From assembly GCA_021234155.1 (NCBI GenBank), contig JAJEKV010000185.1, positions 120,001 to 184,000 of the forward strand: DNA of 64,000 nt. Reading direction: 5' to 3'. Origin of the DNA: Isoetes taiwanensis (taxonomy: Eukaryota > Streptophyta > Lycopodiopsida > Isoetales > Isoetaceae). Below the pieces are notes generated by a model, which did no database searches, was not told the DNA's origin, and worked only from the letters and a program-made list of their open reading frames with translations. Each line of letters begins with the position of its first letter. Within the stretch, counting starts at the first letter, position 1. Both the position numbers and the translations under genes were made by a program. Below are positions 35,640 through 46,649 of the stretch, one piece after another.

Positions 35640-36850
35640 TCTCGTTCTAAAATGCAGACAAGATCTCGTGTTTTGAGGTCTTGTTGTCTTGCCGCTTTTC
35701 TCCCAAATGTTTCGTGTCAAACTAAGCCGAGATTTGAGACGCTCAACTTCACCGCGCCCGTCCCGCTTTGTACCTCTTTCACGATTTCTTCAACCGCCGC
35801 ATCACTACTCCTCCCTCCCAAGGCCCAGCCTCCTCGGTGCCTTTGCCGGGCCTCTAGGACCTCATGCACGTCCTCCGCTCGCTGTCCGATTCATGTGGTG
35901 CACTATCGCCTCCATGCACCACATCCGGTTCTATGTTTGCTTATGTATTCACGCTCAACTTCGCTATCTTCAAAATCAACATCCACGGGCAAATCCGATG
36001 TTTCCTCCGAATCGCTTTGTTGCTCCTTCACTTATCCATGGCTCATGTTCCAAATATTCCACTCGGTACCCATTCCATTATTTCCCCGTACGCTAAGTGT
36101 TTTCCTATCCTTATGTAAAACATTTTCATTGAAGATCACGCCTCTACTAACATGTATCTTACACGTATTGGGATCATATAGCCCCGTGAACCATTTGTCT
36201 CCCTCATCACACCCTACCAGAATGTGCATATGCTTCACCATCCAATTTCCTTCTCAGCCTTCGTCACCAACATGTACGCTTAAGCATCCGTACACTTCTA
36301 AATCGCTTTACGCATTGTTTTTGTCCTACCCAAAATTGTTCGGGTACTCCCCCTTTACCGCAAAGACTAGGCAATCTATTTTGGATGTGACAAGCCAAGC
36401 CGCTTCCGCCCACAAGCTATTAGGTAGACCTCGCATGCTTAAGCATAGATCTTGCCGCATTCATGATAGTGCGATTCTTTCGCTCCGCTACACCGCTCTC
36501 CGCGTATATCCGCATGTATATTGCCTTTTATCCCATGTAACCCACAAAACCTACAAAATTCACCCGATCTATATTCCTCCAAGGTCGGACCTCAAACATT
36601 TAACTTTAAACGATGTTTCTCTTTCAACTTCGCAACATAAAGTTTGAAAGCATCAAACACTTGGTCTTTGGACTGCAGGAATAACATTTAGTTCTTCTAC
36701 TATAATCATCAATAAACGCTGCAAAATAAGATTTCGATCCAAGACTTTGTACTTGCATTGGACCACAAACATCCAATGATCTAACTCAAGCAATCCATGT
36801 GCTCTTTTACCTTTGTTTCTAAAAGGCATTCTACTCTGTTTACCCAACAT
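35640..36850 (-). pseudogene. Copia 1 integrase region, heavily frameshifted
   Basis: GKQSRMPFRNKGKRAHGLLE (36850-36653) matches the GAG-pre-integrase to integrase start with its LELDH block. A C-terminal piece, TGLYDPNTCKIHVSRGVIFN (36241-36032), matches the Copia integrase end. Between and after them the frame is lost many times. The stretch is poor in CTG/CAG and rich in CCG and CGC. A 361-codon plus-strand frame across it (35562-36647) is antisense and not a gene. Confidence 0.7.
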
Positions 36851-37021
36851 GCATGCCTCACAAATATCATCATGATCTTCGCTTCATACACCAAATCATC
36901 CAAAAGATTATCTTTTTCTCGCAATTCTAATGCTATTGTAATTTGCATGTGCCAATCTTAAGTGCCAAGTATGCGCTTTTATCTATGGGCTTACACTTTA
37001 TTGATTGATTTGATATCTAAC

Positions 37022-38060
37022 TCAAACAAATTTCCCTTCTTTAGCATCAAACAATTTCACATCCGCCTTAATAAACTTGCAACCATGTTTATGGAAAAAT
37101 AAATCAAAACCATTGTCTACAAGATAGGCGACCGAGACCAAGTTAAATAACATTTCAGGTGCAAACAAAGTATCGGGCAATCTCAAAATGTCCTCGCCTT
37201 TCCTCGATACCTGCAACTCCCCCTTTCCATGCACCTTTTGAGTCGTGCCATTTCCCATTTGCACCTTTGAACATTTGCTTGGTCCAACATTCCTTAACAA
37301 GTCGATGTATTGACTATGGAGACTTCACCTTAATCTAGAGTCAAAGGTTAGTTTTATTCAATCCTCCTTTAAAATTCACATTTGACACTATGGAGCCTTT
37401 TTAGATTTGAATTTGGAGTTTAACTCTTTTTAGCTTCTCCTCCGAGTACTCCAATCATTGCTGCCTCCTCTTTATCACCTTCAATTTCACCTACGCTGCA
37501 AATGACGTGATGCTCGACCACCCCTCCCTCGCATAGGACCCTCGGCCCAAGACTCCATTTTTTTTATGATTCAGGCATTCTCGCCTTTATATGTCCGAAT
37601 TCATCACACTTGTAGCAATCGGATTTGTGCTCTTCCTCTTCCTCGCTTCTACCACGCCCCGACCTCTTTCACCGCATACAATACCACCGGATGTTCCTCT
37701 CCATGGGATTTCTCCTTTGCACTTGCTACTGCAATTCTTTCTTGTTCCATTTCTGTTCTAATCGCCTCTACAGCCTTATTGAACGTCGACGAAGTGCGCC
37801 TAACCAATACAGCTAAATCTTTGTAAGAACTATGAAAAGCTCTTGTTAATGCCAATACCTTTTGCTGTTCGGAATACTTTACTCGCTCCTCCAGTCATGG
37901 AACAACAAAGCAATCAGATCAGGTCCGGCCACTTCACCACCTTTCTCAAATTGCAAATCGAACCTCGTGATTCCAATACTTAACCATCATTCAATTAAAT
38001 TGGGATTATGTCTTGATTTTGGGACAAATTTCATATTGCAATTTTTAGTAACTTGATAAA
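37022..38060 (-). pseudogene. Copia 1 gag C-terminus and protease region
   Basis: Frame 37300-37022 contains VQMGNGTTQKVHGKGELQV and FAPEMLFNLVSVAYLVDNGF, typical of Copia sequence between protease and integrase. A Cys/His knuckle-like piece (YKCDEFGHIKARMP) is readable near 37590-37630. A gag-like piece (ALTRAFHSSYKDLAVLVRRT) lies at 37855-37649. No intact frame covers the region. Confidence 0.6.
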
Positions 38061-38279
38061 AAGTCACTCAGACGCTAACATATAATCACACACCTTAATA
38101 TAAATTCACACCTTAACTTCAAATTACAAAATCATATATCATGAAACTCAAGTAGTACACAACTTTTATTAACTGTGATTGATACATAGTAATGTAGAAA
38201 ACATATTTACATAGTTTTTCATTTTTCCACCAGCATCCCCAAGGATATGAGAACTCGCTATTTTACTTGGAATAGTTTT

Positions 38280-40770
38280 TGGAGTCCATGAGTACAATAC
38301 GGTTTCAATGTCTAGCCAAAGATCAGGATCACTAGGATTTCTCCTCCACCTCTTTGTCCAACAATCTGAATATCTTTCTTTATCGGGACATTAGTCAACT
38401 GCACCGGACACCACCATTGCACACGCACCTTATTGAAGTTAACATCACCTTCTTCTTTGCAAATATCTGAGATGGTATATCCCAACCACACCGGATAGGT
38501 CTGTAAATCTGCTAGTTTTACTACCACAAATTGGTGGCACTCCACGTGAGTTGCTGGTTCATAAACATCTAGGTCTAGATATTTTGGCCTATCTTTCTTA
38601 GGACCAATATAGTGTTTGTCAGATTGAGGAGGAGCATGGGCCTTAACAATGCTACTAATAGTGCCATCATCTTCCTCAAAGACCTCGCTAATGTCCTCCA
38701 CCGCTTTTAGGGAGCCACCCTTCAAATAATTCTTTCGAGGATGTGTCTACCTCATCTAACAAGTTAATCACCTTCTTCCAAAGAATCTATCAATGCACGA
38801 TTAGTGTCATCGAATTAGTTTGTAGCCATTGATGCCATCCCCGGTCAATCCCACTTGCTTCACTTCAGTAGTAGGTTTTAGAGCTTTTGGTTGACCTCGA
38901 GGTATCATAGGCTTGCCATTCGCATCTCTATGCCAGTTTTTCGCCTCCTCTCCACTTCTCCTCCTCAAGGTCTCATCTTCCATTCCATGATTGGAATCCC
39001 ATCTCTCACCCAAAAGTGAATTGAAGAGGTCTAGAATGGCCTTCCATGTCTTCAAAGATAACCTTCCACAAAACTCTTCCAATCGTGCACCTCTTCTATG
39101 AGAGATCCTATAGGAGATGGAGTAGTGCATCCATGGAATATTTCTAGTAGCCTAGGAAAGTTGGTCACCGTCACTGCCTTAAAACATGACTATATTTTCC
39201 AAATAATGCATCCACCGGAGGTAACCATTGTAACCATTCTCATAGTTTCTAAACACCTCATGATACTCCCAATATGAAAACTGACCATCACTCCACAACT
39301 CCAAACCGTAATGCCCATAGTAGGTTTGAGACCTGCCATGCAAGATTGCCCCAACCATTGAAATCAAGAAAGGGTATGATCTTCCACATGACTTTGGTAT
39401 GTACTTGAATTGTGGAAGACAAGTCTTTGCTGGTCCATCTTGTCATGTATAATACATAGATAGTTATTAGGTTCCATTGCGCAGAAAGGTCCTCCACATC
39501 CAATAAGTTGATCTACATGATAGTTGATCACCATATGGTCCTTCATATGTTCCCTTATCTTAGCCTTTAGACTTGGTTGCACAGCCTTATCAAGAGTCTC
39601 CTTCAGCTTTTAGCACACAAATTGCACTTTGCAAAGTTGTTTGAAGTTGCTATGGTTACATGCTTGAAATGCTTATTCCATAGCCTACTAAAACCTGGCT
39701 GGGATATAGAGGCTACCCAAGTTCCCAAATCAATGCATTTATTTCCTCTAGTATGCTCTTCCTCGGTACAATGGGATGGCAATCTTCTCAACAACAACTC
39801 TACCCCTGCTCATCCTTCTTACTCTTATGTGGCATGTTTTCTGATTGAACTCCACATACGCTTCAACTATTTCCTTTGCGCCTATAGTCCTAGAGGTTGG
39901 TCTTTTTTTGCGCCGCTGTTCTCATGCAATGCAATTCTAGTTCCATTTTCATGTCTCTTTGCCGCTTGTGCCAGAAGAGGTTGGAATTCCATGTATAGCC
40001 ATCCATGCTTTCAACATATCCACTTTCCGCTCAATGGAAATCTTTTTTTCTTTTCGATCTTTCAACCTAAATAGCATAGCCAAATATGGTGTACATGAAA
40101 TTTCTCCTACTATCACACTTATGTTCTTGATATGTAGCTCTTGCTCCCACCAACTCCTCTATTGTGAACATTCTAACACAAGAGGCCCAACAACATTCAC
40201 CTCCTCTAACCTTCATCATAGCTTCAAGAGAACAATCATAATCCCCACTTGCACCTTTTGGTGGGATAATGTTTGAAAGATGGAAGTGGCCTCTTGCTAC
40301 ATTGTGTGGACCTTATTGACAATGGTTCTGCATCCATAAGAAACATGTAGTTTTTCTCCAATTGATATCGTGCCTAGGCCATGCCACAATCATTGCAACC
40401 TCTAGTTGCTTCACACAAGCAAGGCATTCCTCTTTACCCCGACCCCTTTCCTTCCAATTGTCATATAATTTTGAGATTGCCACACCTAACCTATCCTCCC
40501 CTAATCTTTGATCATTGACTGCATTGATAGGATCTGCTAGAATAATAATCCCTTCTCCTACTACCTCTCTGTTGCATTCATGCAGGATGTTGACCTTCTT
40601 GTTTTTCCAATCGACTGGATTATAAAGTACAATTTCTTTCCTTTTGCATCATCCTTTTCTTTGACATTATTCTTCCCTTGGGCATCATCCTTGGGTGTCT
40701 TTTTCCTTTCCTTTTGGGCATCATCTCGCATCATTTGGGATTTTTCCTTTCCTTGAGGACCATCATTACA
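38280..40770 (-). pseudogene. Decayed transposase-like protein, copy B
   Basis: This is the better-preserved relative of the sequence at 3.5-6.5 kb. Minus-strand pieces in order: a Lys/Asp repeat (DDAQGK, DDAKGK; about 40600-40740); GEGIIILADPINAVNDQRLG through CLACVKQLEVAMIVAWPRHD (about 40350-40560); IIHDKMDQ at 39430-39453 in frame 39582-39364; GRSQTYYGHYGLELWSDGQF (39367-39179); WHRDANGKPMIPRG and GDGINGYKL (39130-38807); and YPVWLGYTISDI with VRVQWWCPV (38725-38312). It was probably 600-800 residues. I do not recognise the family; a transposase role is inferred from motif conservation between copies and the element-rich setting. Frameshifts are fewer than in copy A. Confidence 0.55.
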
Positions 40771-40779
40771 CTACCACCT

Positions 40780-41460
40780 CAAAAATGGGTCCACATGTTG
40801 TTTTTCGCTGTCTTTTTGCTTACAAACAACACCAAAAAACTACGCGGTTGTTTTTGTCCCGGATTTGATAGAAAAAAACGTAGTTTTTAGTCAAACTTTA
40901 TATATTGTAGTTTTTTTTTAAAAACTCTACGTAGAATTTTGTCAAAATTATCTACACGTAGGAATTACATGTGTTTCGACATGTTGCTTTTTGAAAGTAG
41001 TTGTAGTTTTCAGGTGTTGCTTTCGTGAAAAAAAATACATGTGGTTGTTAACAAAACTTAAAAAGTCCACATGTTGTTTTTAACCTGCTGTTTCAAAAAA
41101 AAAACCATCGAAAAACTACGAGAGAATTTTGTCCCGACTTTTGCTAGAAACTACACGTAGTTGTCTCTATTTGTTTTTTCTATATTGTTTTCAATTGTTG
41201 ATTTCCCAAAAAAATGATATGTGGTTTTAAGAAAAAAATGTGGTTATTCAAAAATAGGTGTTGTTTTTTCGTATTGGTTTACATAAAATCCACATATAGT
41301 TTTATAGAAATAGATACTTTCGTGTGTAGTTATAAAAAAAACTAACATACGCCATTTCTTAAAAGTAGTGGTTGTTTCATGGTTGTTTTTTTGGTAAAAA
41401 AAAAAAAAAACCACCCATAGGATTTTAAATTGACAAAGAACGCCAGTGGCTTTTTACCAT
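40780..41460. repeat. Degenerate AAAACTACACGT / ACGTGTAGTTTT array
   Basis: Words such as AAAAACTACGCGG, TGTAGTTTTT, CCACATGTTGTTTTT and GTGGTTGTT recur in both orientations every 20-50 bp. They resemble the array at 27.09-27.55 kb in vocabulary. There are no frames of note. Confidence 0.6.
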
Positions 41461-41982
41461 TTAAATAATATTGGCAAAAAAAGCACTATATTGTTCTTGA
41501 GTTCTCTTTTAAAAAATGCCTTTCGGGAATCGAACCCAAATAAGTCCATTAGGCATGGTAGTTCTTAAAGCATGAGAGTTGTGCCTTCCATAGTCTTACT
41601 TTTATGTTTGTTCTTATTTGTAGTTATTAATGCATAGAGTTCCTGCTTTCAATGTTTCTATTCTAGGCATAGTAAGCTAGATAAAAACAATTACTAACTA
41701 AAGAAACAAAAGATGACAAGCATCCAATTTAGTAGTATTTCTAAACTTGTGTAGCATTTCTAATCACTCAATCTAAGTACTCCAGAACATTGGACTAGTG
41801 CATTCTTACCTGCTAAGGTGAGGTCTCGAGGTCCTGGAACATTGATAAGAAGCCAATGTAAGTGTTCCATGTTTGATACATCCTCCATAGTTCTAGCATC
41901 TGCATCAATTACTGTATACAGATTGCCTAGCATCACAAATGCTCTTTTAATCTCCATTTTAGGAGGATTCTTTACTGCTCCT
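41461..41982. other. Spacer with a possible tRNA-like T-arm
   Basis: On the minus strand near 41521-41545 the sequence TTTGGGTTCGATTCCCGAAA resembles a tRNA T-arm. No matching acceptor, D-arm or anticodon arm could be built, so it is at most a tRNA-derived relic. The rest shows nothing recognisable. Confidence 0.2.
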
Positions 41983-42286
41983 GGGTAAAAGCATGTTAGG
42001 GTGTCCCTTAAAAAGTATTATTTAGTGACCAAAAGTATTTAAAAGGTACCATGCAAAGGGTAAATATCTCAATAAAAGGTACATTCTAGAACTTTTATAT
42101 ATTTTTTGGTCTTCAGTAGCATTATCTTTATCTTAACTTTGAATATTAATGTGTCCTTGACTTTTATTTTGGACTTTTGTACTAGTTTTAATGAAAATAA
42201 AAATGAGAAAGTACCCAGTTCTGAAGTACCTAGTGTATGTACTTTTGCAGGTTCCAAAAGTGGTACACCCTAACATGCTTTTACCC
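41983..42286. mobile_element. MITE, 304 bp, perfect 22-bp TIR, 4-bp target duplication
   Basis: GGGTAAAAGCATGTTAGGGT plus GT (41983-42004) is inverted without mismatch at 42265-42286. TCCT flanks both ends (41979-41982 and 42287-42290). The interior is AT-rich and non-coding. The ends match those of the element at 45485-45801 (GGGTAGAAGCATGAAAGGGT), also with a 4-bp flanking repeat, so they form one family. Confidence 0.85.
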
Positions 42287-43080
42287 TCCTTCATTCAATT
42301 GTTTCGAAATTCTACCATGCAAAGGAAAGAAAAATTAAGTAAAACAAAGACCGCGACAGACAAGATTAACAAACCCGAATTAGAGGTGGTACAGATTCAA
42401 AAAATCACATGCAATGATTGGCTCTTTAAGCCTCGAAAAATCACATGTGACTTAGTTCTTTAAGCCATACTTGCATGACACCATTTATGCCTTTTCCTCT
42501 GCCCCTAACCGCAAAAAGGAGATCAGAAAGCTCTAGTATATAGAACAAATAAAGAAAAGATGCGAGGTTCAAAACAATAAAAATACTTACATCTCTCACC
42601 GCAAAACGACCATCTTTGCTGATCCCTCCATCTACAAAGAAGGCACGAATACCACCAAATAATCTTGTACTTCCTCGCAAGATTTTTAGAATATTTTATA
42701 TGTCCGGTCTAAACTACAATCGATTGCGTATGTAGCCCTATCTATGAACCGGCCCTAGTTAATCGCTCCTTACATGCCCACCATGCAAGTGCATGTCCGT
42801 ATATGGTTTGAGGTTTTGGCGGGGATGCGAAATGGACTTGCTCGAGATACGTAATGGATTGGGATGCAACAACATGTGACAAGAACTACCGACCTTATAC
42901 CATTCAGATTCCAATTAGTAATGAACCTGTCCCGCAACAAGAAGTAAGATGGCAAATACAAGACCGGTTCCGCCAAAGAAATTTCAAAAAGACCTTGATC
43001 AGGTAAAAATGAATCCGCCAAGGATGGAAGGTCGACAAAGGTAAAAAACTCCTTCAAGCTTTCGACGAGTTGAAAACCTG
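42287..43080. other. Unannotated stretch
   Basis: Minus frames 42441-42680 and 42770-43093 and plus frame 42191-42463 show no recognisable motif. The right half may contain the upstream part of the histone-like remnant. Confidence 0.3.
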
Positions 43081-43084
43081 CCGC

Positions 43085-43455
43085 TAAAGCCAAGGTAGAA
43101 GGGGCTGCAAAAAGAAGTCAAGCATCTCAAGAAAAGCAAAGCTCCAACTAAAGTTAAGAAGGCTCGACCAAATTGAAGGTCAAGAAGCTAAAGACAGCCC
43201 TAAGAAGGTCGCAATCAAGGCACCCAAGAAGGCAAACCGCTTGTCCGCCAAAACCCAAAGCTAAAGCCGTGGAAAAGGTTGCAACTCCGGCCAAGAAGTC
43301 CCCCTCAACTCCCCGGCCGCAAAAACTAGAAAGGTTTCAAAGGTCACCAAGGCCGCAAAGCCCAAATCGCTAAGAAGCCAACCCCGCCCTAAGAAGGTTT
43401 CGCAAAGAAGGCAACTCGCAAAAAGAGCCAAACGAAGTTGCTAAAAAGTGAAGAT
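43085..43455 (+). pseudogene. Lys/Ala/Pro-rich linker-histone-like tail, broken
   Basis: Across three plus frames the sequence encodes a Lys/Ala/Pro/Ser-rich tail with repeated KKA, KAPKKA, AKPK and ATPAKKSPSTPRPQK words (43173-43373 and neighbours). It ends in an AAAAAG-TGA stop near 43451. This is the composition of a plant histone H1 C-terminal tail, which binds linker DNA. The winged-helix globular domain is not clearly visible upstream. CTG/CAG words are scarce and CCG is frequent, so some frameshifts may be base-calling errors. A basic low-complexity protein of another kind is possible. Confidence 0.35.
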
Positions 43456-44200
43456 CATCATCTTGCAAAATGGTGTTTTTAACACCACCTCTTCTTTTGA
43501 TATGGTTTGCTCGATTCTGCTTTTTTCCTCGCACTCATATTTCTAACCCCGATTTGTAAGATATCAAGCTTAAGCCTTTTGTTAATTTGTGTTACCTCGC
43601 TCACGAGCCGCCGAGCATTTGGTATAACTGCTCAAAGGGACTGTAGTTCGATCAAAGTGCAAGCCCGTGCATTTTGGAGAAACCGTATGAATCGGCCGTA
43701 TTTTGCCATGATCGATGAGTACTAATGTGATCAATTTTCAAATTCTAAAAAAAAAAAAGAAGTAAGATGGCCAAGATGATGAAAAACATGGAGTAGTCTG
43801 TAGAAAATTATGTGGGCAACATCTCTGAATTAAAGGCAAAGAATAACTCCATGAGAGAAAGTTGCAAACAATCAAGGCAAGCATATAATGTGAATATGAT
43901 GGAGACAAAGAAAATATCCATGAATCAATTCTCGGCAATTTTTGGTAATGTTTCTTCTTCGCCATCGGATGCAGAAAAAGTGGGAACAAAACTTTGAGGC
44001 TAAAACAGTGGAACAAGTCATTGAGATGAAACAAGCTTTGAGGCAAGACAAGCCCCTCGATAAGCACCAAAGAACTGTCACAAAGCTTTTGAAGAGATTT
44101 GGAAAGGATAAGCTATAAGGGCGATTTAGAAAGATCGTTACCCGCTTGGTGACGCTTTGAAGGCGTAAAGATCCGCCGCAGGGTCGCTAAAACTTACCTT
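43456..44200. other. Unannotated stretch
   Basis: A short plus frame (43812-43997, Met/Lys/Ser-rich, helical) and its continuation show no recognised family. It lies immediately left of the Copia 2 LTR. Confidence 0.3.
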
Positions 44201-44431
44201 CCTTGGAGAATCGAGAATTAGTTCGGCTCGATCTATTAAATGCTCAAAGCGTAAAAAGGTTATAGTTAAGATACTTTCCTAAATATAGGAAGTGCACGTT
44301 GAAATTGGTATAAGAACAGAAGAGATGGGCGGGAGTCGTTTTATCTCTCTTATGCATGCCAAGATTGTAGACAAAGCGTCACTCGATGGATGGACAGCCT
44401 TGCATACTTCAAGGCTCTTGAATCTTTTTCA
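44201..44431 (+). repeat. Copia 2 5' LTR
   Basis: It starts with TTGGAGAATC (the 3' copy begins TGTTGGAGAATC) and ends CTTTTTCA just before the primer binding site. It is about 231 bp. The shared core TTATAGTTAAGATACTTTCC to the phrase TTATCTCTCTTATGCATGCC is identical in the two LTRs apart from one CGG/CAG difference. Confidence 0.85.
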
Positions 44432-44443
44432 TGGTATCAGAGC
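44432..44443 (+). other. Primer binding site (initiator tRNA-Met)
   Basis: TGGTATCAGAGC, the classical Copia site complementary to the 3' end of initiator tRNA-Met, follows the LTR's terminal CA with no gap. Confidence 0.9.
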
Positions 44444-45484
44444 GCTGCAAGTGAATCCCGCAGTAACCCTCGAGCATCGTAAGAGGAAGGGGGATCTAAG
44501 AGAAAAGAAAGGAAAAGAAGACGCTTGCTTGAAACTTTTTCAAGAAGGATGTCAGGAATTCAAATTGACATCAAAAGCCTTGAGAAGTTGGACAGGACCA
44601 ATGCTAGATATCGGTTTTGGAGGATGCAGAGCATTTTGGAGGAGCGAGGATCACCGGAGCGGGTCAATGGAAAGAACCATGTCCGTAAATTGAAGACTCG
44701 TAAGAGGAGGATGGGAAATGGATGAAGAAAGCAAAGAAGGAAATTGCAGCCAGGAAAAGAAGGACAATCGAGCAAGAACTACCACTATTTTGGGTTGAAA
44801 GATGCTCGATACCTTTGTTCGATTATGTTCAATAGCCAAAGCAGTCGGAGTGCTTGAAACAAACATTCAAGCAAAATTTGATGAGTGAGAAACTATTTTG
44901 GAAAAAGTTTTTCAAGGCAAGGATGCAGAAGGAGAAAATCTAGAAGAGCACATCACACAAAATGCAAGCATGGGCATCTCAGCTTAGGGGCACTTAAACA
45001 CAAAGTTCAAGATGAGGATCTTTCAATGGCAATTTTGGCAAGCTTGCCCAAGAGTTACAAATCTCCTCAAGGCACTTAGGATGCCAAGAAGGAAAGTTGA
45101 AATCAAGAATGGTAATTGAGTCGTATTGCGTGCTAGTCAACTAGATGATGAGGAAGAAAAGGAAGGACTGGAAGAAAGCAATCTTGCAAAACTGTCTATT
45201 CGTGCTAGAAACCCCTCGAAAATGCCGGGCGAGCAGGCAAGAAAGGACATATTGCAAGATTCCGACGTCCAAAACTCCCAACAAAGCTTCTAAAGCTTCG
45301 AAAGCTAATAAGTCTCAAGACACAAAAACAACAGTCGAGAAGGCCTAAGATGGGAGAATTGAAGGAAGACTTGGGAGATAAACCAAGGAAAGAAGTTAAG
45401 AGGCGATGGTCAAATCAAAGACGACCAAGCGCCCATGTAGCAGGCACTGGAAGCAGTGATGAATCATGTGAAATGGAAGGGAAT
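44444..45484 (+). pseudogene. Copia 2 gag region, frameshifted
   Basis: Two overlapping frames at 44292-44725 contain IKSLEKLDRTNARYRFWRMQ and SILEERGSPERVNGKN, the standard Copia gag opening (L-x-G-x-N-Y-x-W, here altered). Further pieces at 44885-45348 have a Lys-rich gag-like composition. There is no continuous frame and no intact zinc knuckle. Confidence 0.65.
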
Positions 45485-45801
45485 GGGTAGAAGCATGAAA
45501 GGGTGGGCAAAAAAAGTGCCAGTATTTTACATTTACATATTCAAAATGTAATGAATTCAAGTCTAGTGTACAAATTCAAAATGGATGATCCATGTTTGAT
45601 TGATTGAGGAAAGTTCAAAATGTGCGCCAAGATTTCGGAAGAATTTGGTATAATTATGGAGAATATTGGACGCCAACCACCTTTATTAATGATAGGCAAC
45701 TCCATGTAAAATTCAAAATGTACATTACAAATACTTTAACCCAGTTCATTTTTTTTACATAATATACAAAAAAATTCAATCACCCTTTTATGCTTCTACC
45801 C
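45485..45801. mobile_element. MITE nested in Copia 2, 317 bp, 4-bp target duplication
   Basis: GGGTAGAAGCATGAAAGGGT (45485-45504) is inverted at 45782-45801 with one mismatch. GAAT flanks both ends (45481-45484 and 45802-45805). The neighbouring duplicate of the host sequence near 45936-45950 reads straight through GGAAGGGAATGCAGCAG, which shows the empty site and confirms both the insertion point and the GAAT duplication. The interior is non-coding. It is the same family as 41983-42286. Confidence 0.9.
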
Positions 45802-45802
45802 G

Positions 45803-46065
45803 AATGCAGCAGAGATAGTGGGACTTGAGCACCCAAATCAGGCAGTACAAAACTCTGATATGGCATCGGCTATCACTTGGGGTATAGAGGATCCAAATGA
45901 ACTAGAGTTCACCACAGGGGCCATGAATCGTGATGAAATGGAAGGGAATGCAGCAGATATAGTGGGACTCGAGCACTCAAATCGCAAAGACAAAAACTCG
46001 ATGTGGCATCGGCTATCACTTGGGATATAGAGGATCCGTGATGAACTAGAGTTCACACATGGCCA
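45803..46065 (+). repeat. 144-bp direct duplication in Copia 2
   Basis: AATGCAGCAGAGATAGTGGG (45803 on) recurs at 45947 with few changes, with TGGCATCGGCTATCACTTGG in both. The 144-bp period keeps frame (48 codons). A third partial unit ends at the MITE insertion (TGAAATGGAAGGGAAT, 45469-45484). Confidence 0.8.
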
Positions 46066-46649
46066 TCCAGATGAGCATGCCGAAGACTACCCAACACAAG
46101 AAAGTTCATGTGACATTTGGAGCAACTTCTTGGCAACTAGTGGAAGGAAGTATTACAAACAGATGTACTTGTATCGAAGCATTCATTCTTGAAGATGACG
46201 CCAAGTTCTCTCGATGCTTTCATTGCAAAGAGCGTGATGAATGTATTCCCAATGCATTTGATGCAAAATGAAGTTGACTGAACCGACACATGATAGTGGT
46301 GCTACACATAATCATGTGTCCCCGCCAAGAGTGGTTTGCGTAACTATCCTTCATCACAAATGAGAAATTTGTGAATGGTATTTCCTCCGCCCAGAGTGGT
46401 CGCCAAGGACCGAGATCTCATTTCTTCGACAGAAGAGATCGCGTCCCAATGCCCCGTATGTCCCCTCGACCGAAAAAGAATCTCCTCTCGATCACGACTA
46501 GCGGCGCATGTGTGTTCAAACACTTATTCAAGCTTGTGCAGCCATCTTCTTGGATCAGTCCCAACAAATCATTGGTAGATGCCGCCGCAATGGATTTCTC
46601 TATGAGCTGCACGAAAAGTTGGAAGGTGATCAATGGGTCCGTCTTGGAA

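Larger units (their letters stand above)
33982..38060 (-). mobile_element. Ty1/copia retrotransposon 1, decayed
   Basis: On the minus strand, gag, protease, integrase, RT and RNase H remnants follow the Copia order. The gag zinc knuckle lies near 37590-37630, the protease-adjacent part 37022-37300, integrase 36850-35640, RT 35538-34636 and RNase H 34685-33982. The gag N-terminus and a primer binding site are not found; the element abuts copy B of the transposase-like sequence near 38.1-38.3 kb, so its 5' end may be lost. LTRs were not delimited. The RT part is nearly intact, while the integrase part is shredded by frameshifts where CTG/CAG words are scarce. Confidence 0.85.

Noticed and set aside
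35562-36647. 361-codon plus-strand open frame
   Set aside because: It is antisense to the Copia 1 integrase, whose motifs are readable on the minus strand. The Ser/Pro/Leu-rich translation has no domain.
41521-41600. tRNA gene on the minus strand
   Set aside because: Only a T-arm-like piece is present; no cloverleaf can be formed.
42770-43093. Minus-strand 107-codon frame
   Set aside because: It overlaps the upstream side of the plus-strand histone-like remnant and has no recognisable motif.
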